Below are positions 24,755-34,333 of a stretch of 64,000 nucleotides of DNA, in pieces. Positions within the stretch are counted from its first letter, which is position 1, and each line of letters begins with the position of its first letter. The notes under the pieces are model-generated. The model was given only the letters and a program-made list of their open reading frames with translations, did no database searches and was not told where the DNA came from. This DNA is from CAWDZK01 sp963807005 (lineage in GTDB: Bacteria; Actinomycetota; Actinomycetes; JACCUZ01). The DNA lies in assembly GCA_963807005.1 (NCBI GenBank), contig CAWDZK010000003.1:1-64000 (forward strand). Reading direction: 5' to 3'. Made by a program: the position numbers and the translations under genes.

Positions 24755-26434
24755 ATGGCCATTACCGCACCGCGTCCCGCCGCACGCCGCAGCGCCCACA
24801 AGGGCCAGGGCCAGTGGGCCCTCGGCCATCTCGAGCCGCTCACGCCGAACGAGCGCGTCAAGAAGGACGACGACGGGCTCAACGTGCGGGCCCGGATCGA
24901 GAACGTCTACGCCCACGCCGGCTTCGCCTCGATCGACCCGGCCGACCTGCGCGGACGGATGCGTTGGTGGGGCCTCTACACCCAGCGCCGGCCCGGCGTC
25001 GACGGGGGCAAGACCGCCGTCCTCGAGCCGCACGAGCTGGACGACGAGTACTTCATGCTCCGGGTCCGCATCGACGGCGGCCGGCTCACCACCGAGCAGC
25101 TGCGGGTCATCGCGCAGATCTCCACCGACTTCGCGCGTGACACGGCCGACGTCACCGACCGGCAGAACATCCAGCTGCACTGGATCCGGATCGAGGACGT
25201 CCCGGAGATCTGGCGTCGGCTAGAGGGGGTCGGTCTCTCCACCACCGAGGCCTGTGGCGACACACCCCGGGTCGTGCTGGGGTCCCCGGTCGCCGGCATC
25301 GCCGCTGACGAGATCCTCGACGGGACGCCCGCTATCGAGGAGATCCAGCGTCGTTTCATCGGGTCGAAGGAGTTCTCCAACCTGCCCCGCAAGTTCAAGA
25401 CCGCCGTCAGCGGCTCGCCGGTGCAGGACGTCGAGCACGAGGTCAACGACATCTCCTTCGTCGGGGTGGTCCACCCGCAGCACGGTCCCGGGTTCGACCT
25501 CTGGGTCGGCGGCGGCCTGTCCACCAACCCGATGCTGGCCCAGCGGCTCGGCGCCTGGGTGCCGCTGGCCGAGGTCGCCGACGTGTGGGCCGGTGTTGTC
25601 GGGATCTTCCGGGACTACGGCTACCGCCGGCTGCGCACCCGGGCGCGGATCAAGTTCCTCCTCGCCGACTGGGGGGGCGAGCGGTTCCGGCGGGTCCTCG
25701 AGGACGAGTACCTGGGGCGACGGATGCTCGACGGCCCGGCTCCCCCGCTGCCGCACGGCCCCCGCGACCACATCGGGGTGCACCGCCAGCAGGACGGCTG
25801 CTACTACGTCGGTCTCGCACCGACCGTCGGCCGGGTTTCCGGGAGCGTGCTGGCGAGGCTCGCCGACGTCGCCGAGGAGCACGGGTCACGGCGGGTGCGG
25901 ACCACCCCGCACCAGAAGCTGGTGGTACTGGACGTTCCCGCTGACCGGGTGGATGCCCTGGTCGACGCTGCCGCGGCGCTGGGTCTCCAGGCCCGTCCGA
26001 GCACCTTCCGGCGGGGCACGATGGCCTGCACCGGGATCGAGTTCTGCAAGCTCGCGATCGTCGAGACCAAGGCGCGCGCGGCCAAGCTCGTGGACGAGCT
26101 GGAGCACCGCCTGCCGGACCTCGACGACCCGATCACGCTCAACGTGAACGGCTGCCCCAACTCGTGCGCCCGGATCCAGACCGCCGACATCGGTCTCAAG
26201 GGCCAGCTGGTCCCGGGCGCCGACGGCAACCCGGTCGAGGGGTTCCAGGTGCACCTGGGAGGCGGCCTGGGACTGGACGCCGGCTTCGGCCGCAAGCTGC
26301 GCGGCCACAAGGTCACGGCCGACGAGCTGCCGGACTACGTCGAGCGGGTCGTCCGGCGGTACGCCGACGAGCGGCTCCCGGGCGAGCGGTTCCCCCAGTG
26401 GGTGGCCCGGGCCGACGAGGAGTTGCTGCGATGA
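24755..26434 (+). CDS. Ferredoxin-dependent nitrite/sulfite reductase (assimilatory sulfite reductase)
   Basis: The 559-residue protein reduces sulfite to sulfide using a 4Fe-4S cluster bridged to siroheme. The duplicated ferrodoxin-like and heme-binding lobes are visible: DVTDRQNIQLHWIRIEDVPEIW, FKTAVSGSPVQD, and the four cluster cysteines in CTGIEFCKL (about 425-431) and NVNGCPNSCARIQ (about 466-470). Context (cysH, siroheme synthase, chelatase, Cys leader) points to sulfite rather than nitrite as substrate. The stop overlaps a tiny ORF by 4 bases and the rest of the operon is equally compact. Confidence 0.94.
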   Translation: MAITAPRPAARRSAHKGQGQWALGHLEPLTPNERVKKDDDGLNVRARIENVYAHAGFASIDPADLRGRMRWWGLYTQRRPGVDGGKTAVLEPHELDDEYFMLRVRIDGGRLTTEQLRVIAQISTDFARDTADVTDRQNIQLHWIRIEDVPEIWRRLEGVGLSTTEACGDTPRVVLGSPVAGIAADEILDGTPAIEEIQRRFIGSKEFSNLPRKFKTAVSGSPVQDVEHEVNDISFVGVVHPQHGPGFDLWVGGGLSTNPMLAQRLGAWVPLAEVADVWAGVVGIFRDYGYRRLRTRARIKFLLADWGGERFRRVLEDEYLGRRMLDGPAPPLPHGPRDHIGVHRQQDGCYYVGLAPTVGRVSGSVLARLADVAEEHGSRRVRTTPHQKLVVLDVPADRVDALVDAAAALGLQARPSTFRRGTMACTGIEFCKLAIVETKARAAKLVDELEHRLPDLDDPITLNVNGCPNSCARIQTADIGLKGQLVPGADGNPVEGFQVHLGGGLGLDAGFGRKLRGHKVTADELPDYVERVVRRYADERLPGERFPQWVARADEELLR

Positions 26435-26472
26435 GATCACTCGCTGCGCGCCTGAAGCGGAGGCCCCGATGA
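26431..26472 (+). CDS. 13-residue basic ORF bridging sulfite reductase and next gene
   Basis: The ATG overlaps the reductase stop (ATGA), and its own stop overlaps the next ATG (ATGA), so a ribosome could pass through without release. It encodes MRSLAARLKRRPR. It may be only a coupling device that positions the ribosome for the downstream 48-residue protein, or chance. There is an AGCGGAGG sequence within it that serves as ribosome site for the next gene. Confidence 0.3.
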   Translation: MRSLAARLKRRPR

Positions 26473-26615
26473 GCGACGCCCGCGCCGTGCCGTTCTACTG
26501 CCCGTTCTGCGGCGAGGAGGACCTCCGTCCGCACGCGGCCACGCACGGCGCCTGGCACTGCCGCGCCTGCACCCGCGTGTTCACGCTGAAGCTCGTCGGG
26601 CTGGTGACGTCATGA
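26469..26615 (+). CDS. Small CxxC zinc-ribbon protein of sulfur operons
   Basis: The 48-residue product has two CxxC knuckles, FYCPFCGEEDLRPH and WHCRACTRVF, ending FTLKLVGL. The same kind of short protein accompanies cysH and sulfite reductase in many actinobacteria, often mislabelled as an insertion-element protein. It probably binds zinc and may help assemble or feed electrons to the reductases; this is inference. GCGGAGG lies just upstream and its stop overlaps the cysH start (ATGA). It is too short for most gene finders. Confidence 0.85.
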   Translation: MSDARAVPFYCPFCGEEDLRPHAATHGAWHCRACTRVFTLKLVGLVTS

Positions 26616-27373
26616 CCGCCGGGACGCTGATCAGCCCGATGCCGACGCACCGGCCCGCGACCAACCAGGCCGAGCACCGGGAGGCGCTGGCCCACCGGGC
26701 GGCCTGGCGGCTGGAGGACGCCGCGCCGGCGACGATCATCCGCTGGGCGGTCCGGACGTTCGGCAGCCGGTTCGCGGTGACGTCGTCGATGGCCGACGCC
26801 GTGCTGATCGACCTGGTCGCACGTGCGGCACCCGGCACGGACGTGGTGTTCCTCGACACCGGCTACCACTTCGACGAGACGCTGACCATGCGCGATGCGG
26901 TCGCCGCCGCCTACCGCGGGCGCATCAACCTCCTGACGGTCACCCCGGAGCAGACGGTGGCCGAGCAGGACGCAGTGCAGGGCCGGGACCTGTTCGCCGT
27001 CCACCCGGACCGGTGCTGCTTCCTGCGCAAGGTGCTGCCCCTGGACCGCGCGCTGTCCGGCTACGACGCGTGGGCGTCCGGGCTGCGCCGCGACGACTCG
27101 CTGGCCCGGTCCCGGACGCCGGTCGTCGACTGGGACCGGCGCAACGGGATGGTCAAGGTCAACCCGCTGGCCCGCTGGACCCAGGCGGACGTGGACGCCT
27201 ACATCGGGGAGCACCAGGTCCTCACCAACCCGCTGCTCGACGCCGGCTTCACCTCGATCGGCTGCTTCCCGTGCACCCGGCCGGCCGGGCCCGAGGGCGA
27301 CGCCCGCTCCGGACGATGGCTGGGCACCGGGAAGACCGAGTGCGGCATCCACGTCGCCGAGGTGACGACGTGA
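26612..27373 (+). CDS. cysH: Adenylylsulfate/phosphoadenylylsulfate reductase
   Basis: Reduces activated sulfate to sulfite with thioredoxin or glutaredoxin. The 253-residue protein has the PP-loop region FAVTSSMADAVL, the C-terminal catalytic cysteine in KTECGIH, and two extra cysteine pairs, RCCFLRK (about 134-135) and CFPC (about 218-221). Those pairs bind a 4Fe-4S cluster and are the family marker for APS-using enzymes. An alternative ATG at residue 10 is possible. It overlaps both neighbours by 4 bases. No cysD/cysN sulfurylase is present in the window. Confidence 0.93.
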   Translation: MTAGTLISPMPTHRPATNQAEHREALAHRAAWRLEDAAPATIIRWAVRTFGSRFAVTSSMADAVLIDLVARAAPGTDVVFLDTGYHFDETLTMRDAVAAAYRGRINLLTVTPEQTVAEQDAVQGRDLFAVHPDRCCFLRKVLPLDRALSGYDAWASGLRRDDSLARSRTPVVDWDRRNGMVKVNPLARWTQADVDAYIGEHQVLTNPLLDAGFTSIGCFPCTRPAGPEGDARSGRWLGTGKTECGIHVAEVTT

Positions 27374-28581
27374 GCGCGCCGACGTACCCGCTGACCCTCG
27401 ACCTGACCGGTCGCCGCACGGTCGTGGTCGGCGGTGGCCCGGTAGCCTCCCGGCGGACCGCCGCGCTGGTGGATGCAGGCGCGGACGTCGTGGTCGTGGC
27501 ACCGTGGGTGTGCGAGGACCTGCGCGACCTGGCGGACGCCGGCACCGTCACCTGGCTGCCCCGGGACTACACCGGTGGCGACCTGGACGGTGCCTGGCTG
27601 GTCCATACCGCGACCGGTGACCCCGGCACGGACGACCTGGTGGCGGCGCACGCCGGGGGCGCCCGGGTCTGGTGCGTGCGCGCCGACGATGCGACGCGGT
27701 CCGCTGGATGGACCCCCGCGGTGGCCCGGGCCGGGGACGTCACGGTGGCAGTCACCGCCGGTGGCGATCCCCGGCGAGCGGTCCGCCTGCGGGACGCCGT
27801 CGCGCTCGCCCTCGACTCCGGCGACCTGCCGATCCGGCACCACCGGCCCGGAGCCGAGGGGCGGGTAGCGCTGGTGGGCGGCGGACCGGGCGACCCGGGG
27901 CTGATCAGCGTCCGCGGCCGCAGGTTGCTGGCGGAGGCCGATGTGGTCCTGGTGGACCGGCTGGCCCCGCGGGCGCTGGTCGACGGTCTGGACTCGGAGG
28001 TGCTGGTCGTCGACGTCGGGAAGACCGCCGGCCACCACCCGCTTCCGCAGGAGGAGATCAACCGTCTGCTGGTCGAGCACGCCCGCGCCGGCCGCCGGGT
28101 GGTACGGCTGAAGGGCGGCGACCCGTTCGTGCTCGGCCGGGGCGGCGAGGAGGCGCTGGCCTGTGTCGCCGCCGGGGTGGCGGTCGAGGTGGTCCCCGGC
28201 GTCACGAGTGCGGTCGCGGTACCGGCCGCGGCCGGTATCCCGGTGACCCACCGCGGCCGGGCCAAGCAGGTGACGATCGCCTCCGGGCACGAAGGTCTCG
28301 ACTGGGCGGCACTGGCAGCGGTCGAGGGAACCCTGGTCCTGCTCATGGGCGTCGCCGCGCTGGTGAAGGCCGCGGCCGAGCTGGTCGCGCACGGACGGGA
28401 CGCCGGCACGCCGGTGGCGATCGTCGAGCGTGGCTTCGCCGCCGACCAGCGCACCACGGTGGGAACTCTCGCCACGATCGGCGAGCTGGCCCGGGGCCGA
28501 CAGGTGCAGGCGCCGGCTGTTGTCGTCGTCGGCTCGGTGGTCGACCTGCACGCGGTCCTGGGCGGGGCATCGTCCCGATGA
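27370..28581 (+). CDS. cysG: Siroheme synthase (uroporphyrinogen-III methyltransferase plus precorrin-2 dehydrogenase)
   Basis: A 403-residue fusion. Residues about 1-150 form the NAD-binding precorrin-2 dehydrogenase part (RRTVVVGGGPVASRRTAALVDAGADV). Residues about 158-403 form the SAM-dependent methyltransferase: VALVGGGPGDPGLISVRG, VVLVDRLA, RLKGGDPFVLGRGGEE, EVVPGVTSAVAVPAAAGIPVTHRG. It makes the siroheme precursor for the reductase encoded upstream; iron insertion would fall to the next gene. The GTG at 27370 overlaps the cysH stop (GTGA). Confidence 0.94.
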   Translation: MSAPTYPLTLDLTGRRTVVVGGGPVASRRTAALVDAGADVVVVAPWVCEDLRDLADAGTVTWLPRDYTGGDLDGAWLVHTATGDPGTDDLVAAHAGGARVWCVRADDATRSAGWTPAVARAGDVTVAVTAGGDPRRAVRLRDAVALALDSGDLPIRHHRPGAEGRVALVGGGPGDPGLISVRGRRLLAEADVVLVDRLAPRALVDGLDSEVLVVDVGKTAGHHPLPQEEINRLLVEHARAGRRVVRLKGGDPFVLGRGGEEALACVAAGVAVEVVPGVTSAVAVPAAAGIPVTHRGRAKQVTIASGHEGLDWAALAAVEGTLVLLMGVAALVKAAAELVAHGRDAGTPVAIVERGFAADQRTTVGTLATIGELARGRQVQAPAVVVVGSVVDLHAVLGGASSR

Positions 28582-29279
28582 CCCAGCCGTCCACGACACC
28601 CCAGCCCGCCCTCGTGGCGGTCGCCCACGGCAGCCGGGCAGCGGCTGCCGTGGCTGCCGCGCAGGACCTGCTCGACGCGGTCCGGGAGCGCCGGCCGGGG
28701 CTCGACGTCCGGTGCGCCTTCCTGGACCACGGGCGGCCACGGCTGGTCGACCTCGCCCCGACGTTGCCCGGCACCGCGGTCGTGGTGCCGCTGCTGCTGG
28801 GGGCGGCGTACCACAGCCGGGTCGACATCCCCGCCGCCCTGGCCGGCTCGGAGGCACGCCAGACCGAGGTGCTGGGACCGGACCCGTGTCTGGTGCGGGC
28901 GCTGGAACGTCGCCTCGCGGAGGCCGGGGTCGCCCCGGGCGACCCGTCGACCGGCGTCGTGCTGGCCGCGGCCGGCTCCTCCGACCCGGCCGCCGTCGCT
29001 GCCGTCCGGGCGCTTGCCGACCTGTGGCGGGCGACCGGCTGGTGGGACGTGCGCGCGGCGTTCGCGTCGGCGGCCGGCCCCACGGTCGAGCAGGCCGTGG
29101 TCGCGGTGCGGGCGGCCGGGGCCCGGAGGGTGGCCGTGGCGAGCTACCTGCTGTTCCCTGGGCAGTTCGCCGACCGGATCGCCGCTGCGGGCGCCGACGT
29201 CACCTCGCATCCGCTCACCGACGCCCCCGAGGTGGCCGAGCTGGTCCTGCGCCGCTACGACACCGCCGTCCCCGTCTGA
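28578..29279 (+). CDS. Sirohydrochlorin chelatase (CbiX/SirB type)
   Basis: The 233-residue protein has two CbiX half-domains. The first carries the metal-site histidine in VAVAHGSRAAAAVAAAQ and the second histidine in LLGAAYHSRVDIP; the second half repeats the fold with less conservation (LAAAGSSDPAAV, VASYLLFPGQFADRIAAAGAD). It inserts iron into sirohydrochlorin to finish siroheme. The ATG overlaps the siroheme synthase stop by 4 bases. A long hairpin 37 bases downstream probably ends the operon. Confidence 0.9.
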   Translation: MTQPSTTPQPALVAVAHGSRAAAAVAAAQDLLDAVRERRPGLDVRCAFLDHGRPRLVDLAPTLPGTAVVVPLLLGAAYHSRVDIPAALAGSEARQTEVLGPDPCLVRALERRLAEAGVAPGDPSTGVVLAAAGSSDPAAVAAVRALADLWRATGWWDVRAAFASAAGPTVEQAVVAVRAAGARRVAVASYLLFPGQFADRIAAAGADVTSHPLTDAPEVAELVLRRYDTAVPV

Positions 29280-29315
29280 GCACTGCCACCCCGCCACCCG
29301 CCACCCCTTCGAAGA

Positions 29316-29384
29316 TCGTTTGCGACCTGGTTCCCCGACTCGCCGCGCACTGGCCGGCGTGTCGGGGACTCAGGTCGCAAACGA
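29316..29384. repeat. Long dispersed hairpin element, copy 1 (operon-end terminator?)
   Basis: Outer arms of 14 bases (TCGTTTGCGACCTG / CAGGTCGCAAACGA) enclose, after a two-base imperfection, an 8-pair stem (TCCCCGAC / GTCGGGGA) and then CGCCG/CGGCG. The whole 69-base element is one long imperfect hairpin between the chelatase stop and glyA. Its right half matches, inverted, the left half of the element at 58511. It probably serves as a terminator as well as being a dispersed repeat. Confidence 0.8.
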
Positions 29385-29474
29385 GCGCCCTGGGGGTGGC
29401 GGCGGGGGCCGGGCCGGCAGCTGGGTGGATACGCTCGGAGCTGTCCCGTGGACGCCGAGCCGAGGAGCAGGGCT

Positions 29475-30743
<1,269 letters not shown>

Positions 30744-30767
30744 ACCGGTCCGACCCACGTCCGGCTC

Positions 30768-33700
30768 TCAGCCGATGGTGAAGATCAGCCTCGACAGATG
30801 GTTGTCGTCCAGCGGGATCCAGACGTCGGAGTGGTTGAACCCGATGCGGAGCCGGAGCGTGGAGCCGGCCGGAAGGAACGTGTTCACGCTGCCGATCGAC
30901 ACCGTGCGCTCCTCCCAGGTCGTCGTGGTGCTCCAGTCGTCGACGTGCAGCTTCTCGGTCCCCGCGAGCGGGGTACCGCAGCCGGGGTTGCACCCGAACA
31001 CCCAGGCCGAGTAGTCCAGGTCCTTGCCGGCCCGGCCCTCGAGCGACGTCCAGATGTCCAGCGAGACCGGCCCGTTGAGGTTGAGGCCGCCTGAGGGAAC
31101 GACCAGCTCCCACTCCTGGTACTTGGTCGGGTCGTTCTCGTTGAGGTCGGTGCCCCCGGAGCGCACCGTGAGACCCGGGTTCAGGTCGCCGTCGAGGTCC
31201 ACGAGGATCGGATGCCCCGATGGTTGAGCCGTCGTCAGCTGCCCCACCGAGAGCGTGTCGGTCGGGTTGAGGTAGGCCCAGCTGGGGGTGACCGGACCCG
31301 CCGTCACGGTGATCGTCACGGTGGTGGTCACGAACGAGGTCCCGTCGGTCACGGTGTAGTCGAACGTGTAACTGCCCGTGGGGCCCGCTGTCCCGCTGAG
31401 AGTCCCGTCGGACGCCAGAGCGAGCCATGGCGGCGGACCGGTGTCGCTGTCCACCGTCAGCGCGTCGCCGTCCTCGTCACTGTCGTTGGCGAGCACGTTC
31501 TCGGCGAGGGGCTGCCCCGTTTGCACGGTGTAGTCGTCCTGCCGCGCGACCGGCGGATCCCCGACCGGGTCGACCGTGACCGTCACCGACGCGGTGGCGG
31601 TCCCGCCATGACCGTCGTCGACCGCATAGGTCCACGTGTCGGAGCCGGTGTAGTTCGCCTCCGGGACGTAGCGCAGCGTGTTGTCGGGTCGGACCGCCAC
31701 CGTCCCGTGAGCGGGGAGGCTGGCGATGCTCGGCGCGAGAAGGTCGCCGTCGACGTCGGTGTCGTTCGCCAGCACGTCCACGTCCACGCTGCCGTCCTCT
31801 GCCACGCTCGCGACGTCATCAGCCGCAACCGGCGGGTCGTTCACCGGGGTCACCGTGACGGTCACGGTGGCCGTGTTGCTGCCGCCGTTGCCGTCGGAGA
31901 CCCGGTATCGGAACGAGTCGGTGCCGGCGAAGTCCGGGGCCGGCCGGTACCGCAGGGTGCCGTCCGCCTGCACCGTGGCGATCCCGTGCCCCGGACCGGT
32001 GTCCACGGAGGCGGTCAGCGGGTCACCGTCGACGTCCGAGTCGTTGGCCAGCACGTCGATGCCGACGGCGCCGTCCTCCTCCACGGTTGCGGCGTCAGAG
32101 ACCGCGACCGGGGGGTCGTTGACCGGGGTCACCGTGACGGTGACGTTGGCGGTGTCGCTGCCGCCGTTGCCGTCCGAGACCCGGTAGGAGAACGAGTCGG
32201 TGCCGAAGAAGTCAGGAGCCGGCCGGTAGTGCAGCATGCCGCCCTGCTTTGCCGTGGCGATGCCGTGCCCGGGGCCGGTCAGGACAGCGGCGGTCAGCGG
32301 GTCCCGGTCGCGGTCGGTGTCGTTGGCCAGCACCGCCACGTCGACGCTGCCGTCCTCTGCCACGGAAGCCGTGTCCGCTGCCGCCACCGGCGCGTCGTTG
32401 ACGGGGGCCACCGTTACCGACACCCTCGCGGTGCCCTCTCCGCCGTAGCCGTCCATGGCGAGGTAGCTGAAGGTGTCGGAGCCGTGCCGGCCGTCGTCGG
32501 GGACGTAGGTCGCCCGGCCCCCTGGTCGCACCGTGACGGCCCCGTGCCGGGGACCGTCGACGAGGACGGCCAGCAGACGGTCCCCGTCCACGTCCCAGTC
32601 GTTGGCCAGCAGGTCCACGTCGGCGCTGGTGCCCTCGTCGGTGACCAGCCGGTCCGGCCGCGCCACCGGGTCGTCGTTGCGCGGCAGGACCTCGACCGTC
32701 ACCAGGGCGACGGCGGAGCCGCCCGCGGGGTCGGACACCCGGTAGGTGAGGGTGTCGGTCCCGGTGAAGTCCGGGGCCGGCGCGTACGTCACGGCCCCGC
32801 TTTCGGCCACCGCCGCCGACCCGTGCTGCGGCGGCCGGCTGATCCCGACGTCGAGCGGGTCGCCGTCGGGGTCCAGGTCGTTCGCGAGCACCGCCAGCGT
32901 GACGTCGGTGTCCTCGGGCGTCACGCCCGCGTCGTCCCCCGCCTCCGGCGGCGCGTCGGCGACCGGGGCGGGAGTGGCCGGCGAGCTGGTCTGCGTCGGC
33001 GTCGGCGAGGCGGTCGCGGACGGGCGGGGGGACTCGCGCACCTCGGCCTCCGCGGAGGGGGCCACCGTGTGCACCCCGAGCACCGGTGCCAGGCCGAGCG
33101 TGACGACCCCGGCCGCGGCACCGACGGTCGACGACACGGCGCCGGCGACCTGGCCGAGGTTCGGCAGGGGGCGGAGGAAGGGCGCCTGGGCGAGCCAGGA
33201 CAGCGGACCAGCGGTCCAGCGGAGCCGGCCGAGGGAGATGTTGAGGAAGGCCCGCACGACCTCGGGGTCGAACTGCGAGCCGGCGCACCGGGTGAGCTCC
33301 TCGCGGGCGACGCCGGCCGGCATCGGCTTCTTGTACGGCCGGGCGGCAGTCATGACCTCGTAGGAGTCGGCCACGGCCAGGATCCGGCCGGCCAGGCCGA
33401 TGTCACTGCCGGCCAGGCCCAGCGGGTAGCCGTTGCCGTCCCAGCGCTCGTGGTGCTGCTCGATGGCGACGAACCACTCGCCCAGCCACTCCTGCATGGG
33501 CCGGCAGATCTCCGCCCCGTCGGCCGGGTGCCGCCGCAGCACGGCCCACTCGTCGTCGTCCGGCTTCCCGGGCTTGTTCAGGACGGCGACTGGCACCCGG
33601 AGCTTGCCGACGTCGTGGACCAGGGCCGCCCACACGAGCCGGTCCCGCTCCCCCTGCTTGAGCTTCAGCTCGTCGGCGAGCAGCGTGACGAACAGCTGGG

Positions 33701-34163
33701 TGCGCTCCGAGTGACCCCTGGTCCTGCTGTCGTAGTCGCCCAGGGCCCCGACCAGGGCGAGGATGGTCTCGGCCGCCTGCTGCCGGTCGGCCCAGCCCTG
33801 GCCGCGGCCGACCTTCGCCAGCTCCGCCTCGAGCGCCTTGCTGCCGCTGATCCGGCGGGCGAACTTGTACCGCGAGGGCGCCTGGTCGGGGAACAGCATC
33901 GAGAGCTTGAGCAGCGCCGCCAGCGGCAGCAGCCGCCGGGTGAACCGGTCCACCCCGGTCATCACCAGCGACGAGGCCGCGATGACAGCCACCCACCACA
34001 GCAGCGTCGCGCCCAGTCCCGACGGTTCCGGCAGCAGCTTCGCGGCGGCGACGCCAGCACCGATGGAGGCCGCGAGCGGGATCGCGAACGAGGCCGTCCG
34101 CAGCGCCATCGCCTGGACCGGCCGGGAGTTCCACCTCTCTTCTCGAGCGGGAGGTCGGGCCAC
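30768..34163 (-). CDS. Transmembrane HD-GYP phosphodiesterase with cadherin-like extracellular repeats
   Basis: About 1131 residues from a GTG at 34163 (start uncertain; the frame runs to a TTG at 34325, only 8 bases from glgX). Two membrane helices (about 24-41 and 53-69) precede a cytoplasmic HD-GYP domain with complete motifs: TRGHSERTQ, VHDVGK (about 182-187), QHHERWDGNGYP (about 236-245) and ADSYEVMTAARPY. A third helix (about 338-364) leads to a Ser/Thr/Pro-rich linker and six repeats of about 92 residues of the tandem-95/cadherin-like type, each with a VLANDxDxDGDxL calcium-site motif and ending VNDPPVA. The last 170 residues form an extra beta-rich domain with one CxxxC pair. The natural reading is an outside-facing adhesion or matrix sensor coupled to cyclic-dinucleotide hydrolysis inside. 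Confidence 0.88.
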   Translation of the reverse strand: MARPPAREERWNSRPVQAMALRTASFAIPLAASIGAGVAAAKLLPEPSGLGATLLWWVAVIAASSLVMTGVDRFTRRLLPLAALLKLSMLFPDQAPSRYKFARRISGSKALEAELAKVGRGQGWADRQQAAETILALVGALGDYDSRTRGHSERTQLFVTLLADELKLKQGERDRLVWAALVHDVGKLRVPVAVLNKPGKPDDDEWAVLRRHPADGAEICRPMQEWLGEWFVAIEQHHERWDGNGYPLGLAGSDIGLAGRILAVADSYEVMTAARPYKKPMPAGVAREELTRCAGSQFDPEVVRAFLNISLGRLRWTAGPLSWLAQAPFLRPLPNLGQVAGAVSSTVGAAAGVVTLGLAPVLGVHTVAPSAEAEVRESPRPSATASPTPTQTSSPATPAPVADAPPEAGDDAGVTPEDTDVTLAVLANDLDPDGDPLDVGISRPPQHGSAAVAESGAVTYAPAPDFTGTDTLTYRVSDPAGGSAVALVTVEVLPRNDDPVARPDRLVTDEGTSADVDLLANDWDVDGDRLLAVLVDGPRHGAVTVRPGGRATYVPDDGRHGSDTFSYLAMDGYGGEGTARVSVTVAPVNDAPVAAADTASVAEDGSVDVAVLANDTDRDRDPLTAAVLTGPGHGIATAKQGGMLHYRPAPDFFGTDSFSYRVSDGNGGSDTANVTVTVTPVNDPPVAVSDAATVEEDGAVGIDVLANDSDVDGDPLTASVDTGPGHGIATVQADGTLRYRPAPDFAGTDSFRYRVSDGNGGSNTATVTVTVTPVNDPPVAADDVASVAEDGSVDVDVLANDTDVDGDLLAPSIASLPAHGTVAVRPDNTLRYVPEANYTGSDTWTYAVDDGHGGTATASVTVTVDPVGDPPVARQDDYTVQTGQPLAENVLANDSDEDGDALTVDSDTGPPPWLALASDGTLSGTAGPTGSYTFDYTVTDGTSFVTTTVTITVTAGPVTPSWAYLNPTDTLSVGQLTTAQPSGHPILVDLDGDLNPGLTVRSGGTDLNENDPTKYQEWELVVPSGGLNLNGPVSLDIWTSLEGRAGKDLDYSAWVFGCNPGCGTPLAGTEKLHVDDWSTTTTWEERTVSIGSVNTFLPAGSTLRLRIGFNHSDVWIPLDDNHLSRLIFTIG
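31289..32948 (-). repeat. Six in-frame tandem repeats encoding cadherin-like domains
   Basis: Within the HD-GYP gene, six units of about 276 bases each encode a domain beginning PVAxxD and containing VLANDxDxDGD, YxPxxxFxGTDxFxYxVxD and ending TVxPVNDP. Units three, four and five are most alike, suggesting recent duplication; the sixth lacks the TVAVRPD-type central strand and is the most divergent. Such arrays can change length by recombination. Boundaries are approximate. Confidence 0.8.
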
Positions 34164-34333
34164 GCTCCCGGTGTCGACGGAGTTGGCTGGCGCCTTGAGC
34201 GGTTTGGCGGCCCTTGTCCGACGAGTCCGGAACGCCGTAGTCCGGCCCGGCCCGGCCCGCACCCGGGTCCCCGCCCCGCCGAAGGATGGGACCCGTGGCG
34301 GGCCTCCAGGGACGATCGGGAACAATCACCGCC

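Noticed and set aside
26469..26615. Insertion-element fragment
   Set aside because: Although similar small proteins are sometimes labelled this way, there is no transposase or terminal repeat and the gene is tightly built into the sulfur operon.
34164..34325. Extension of the HD-GYP protein to a TTG start at 34325
   Set aside because: It would leave 8 bases to the divergent glgX start and has no ribosome site; the added residues are basic, proline-rich promoter-region translation.
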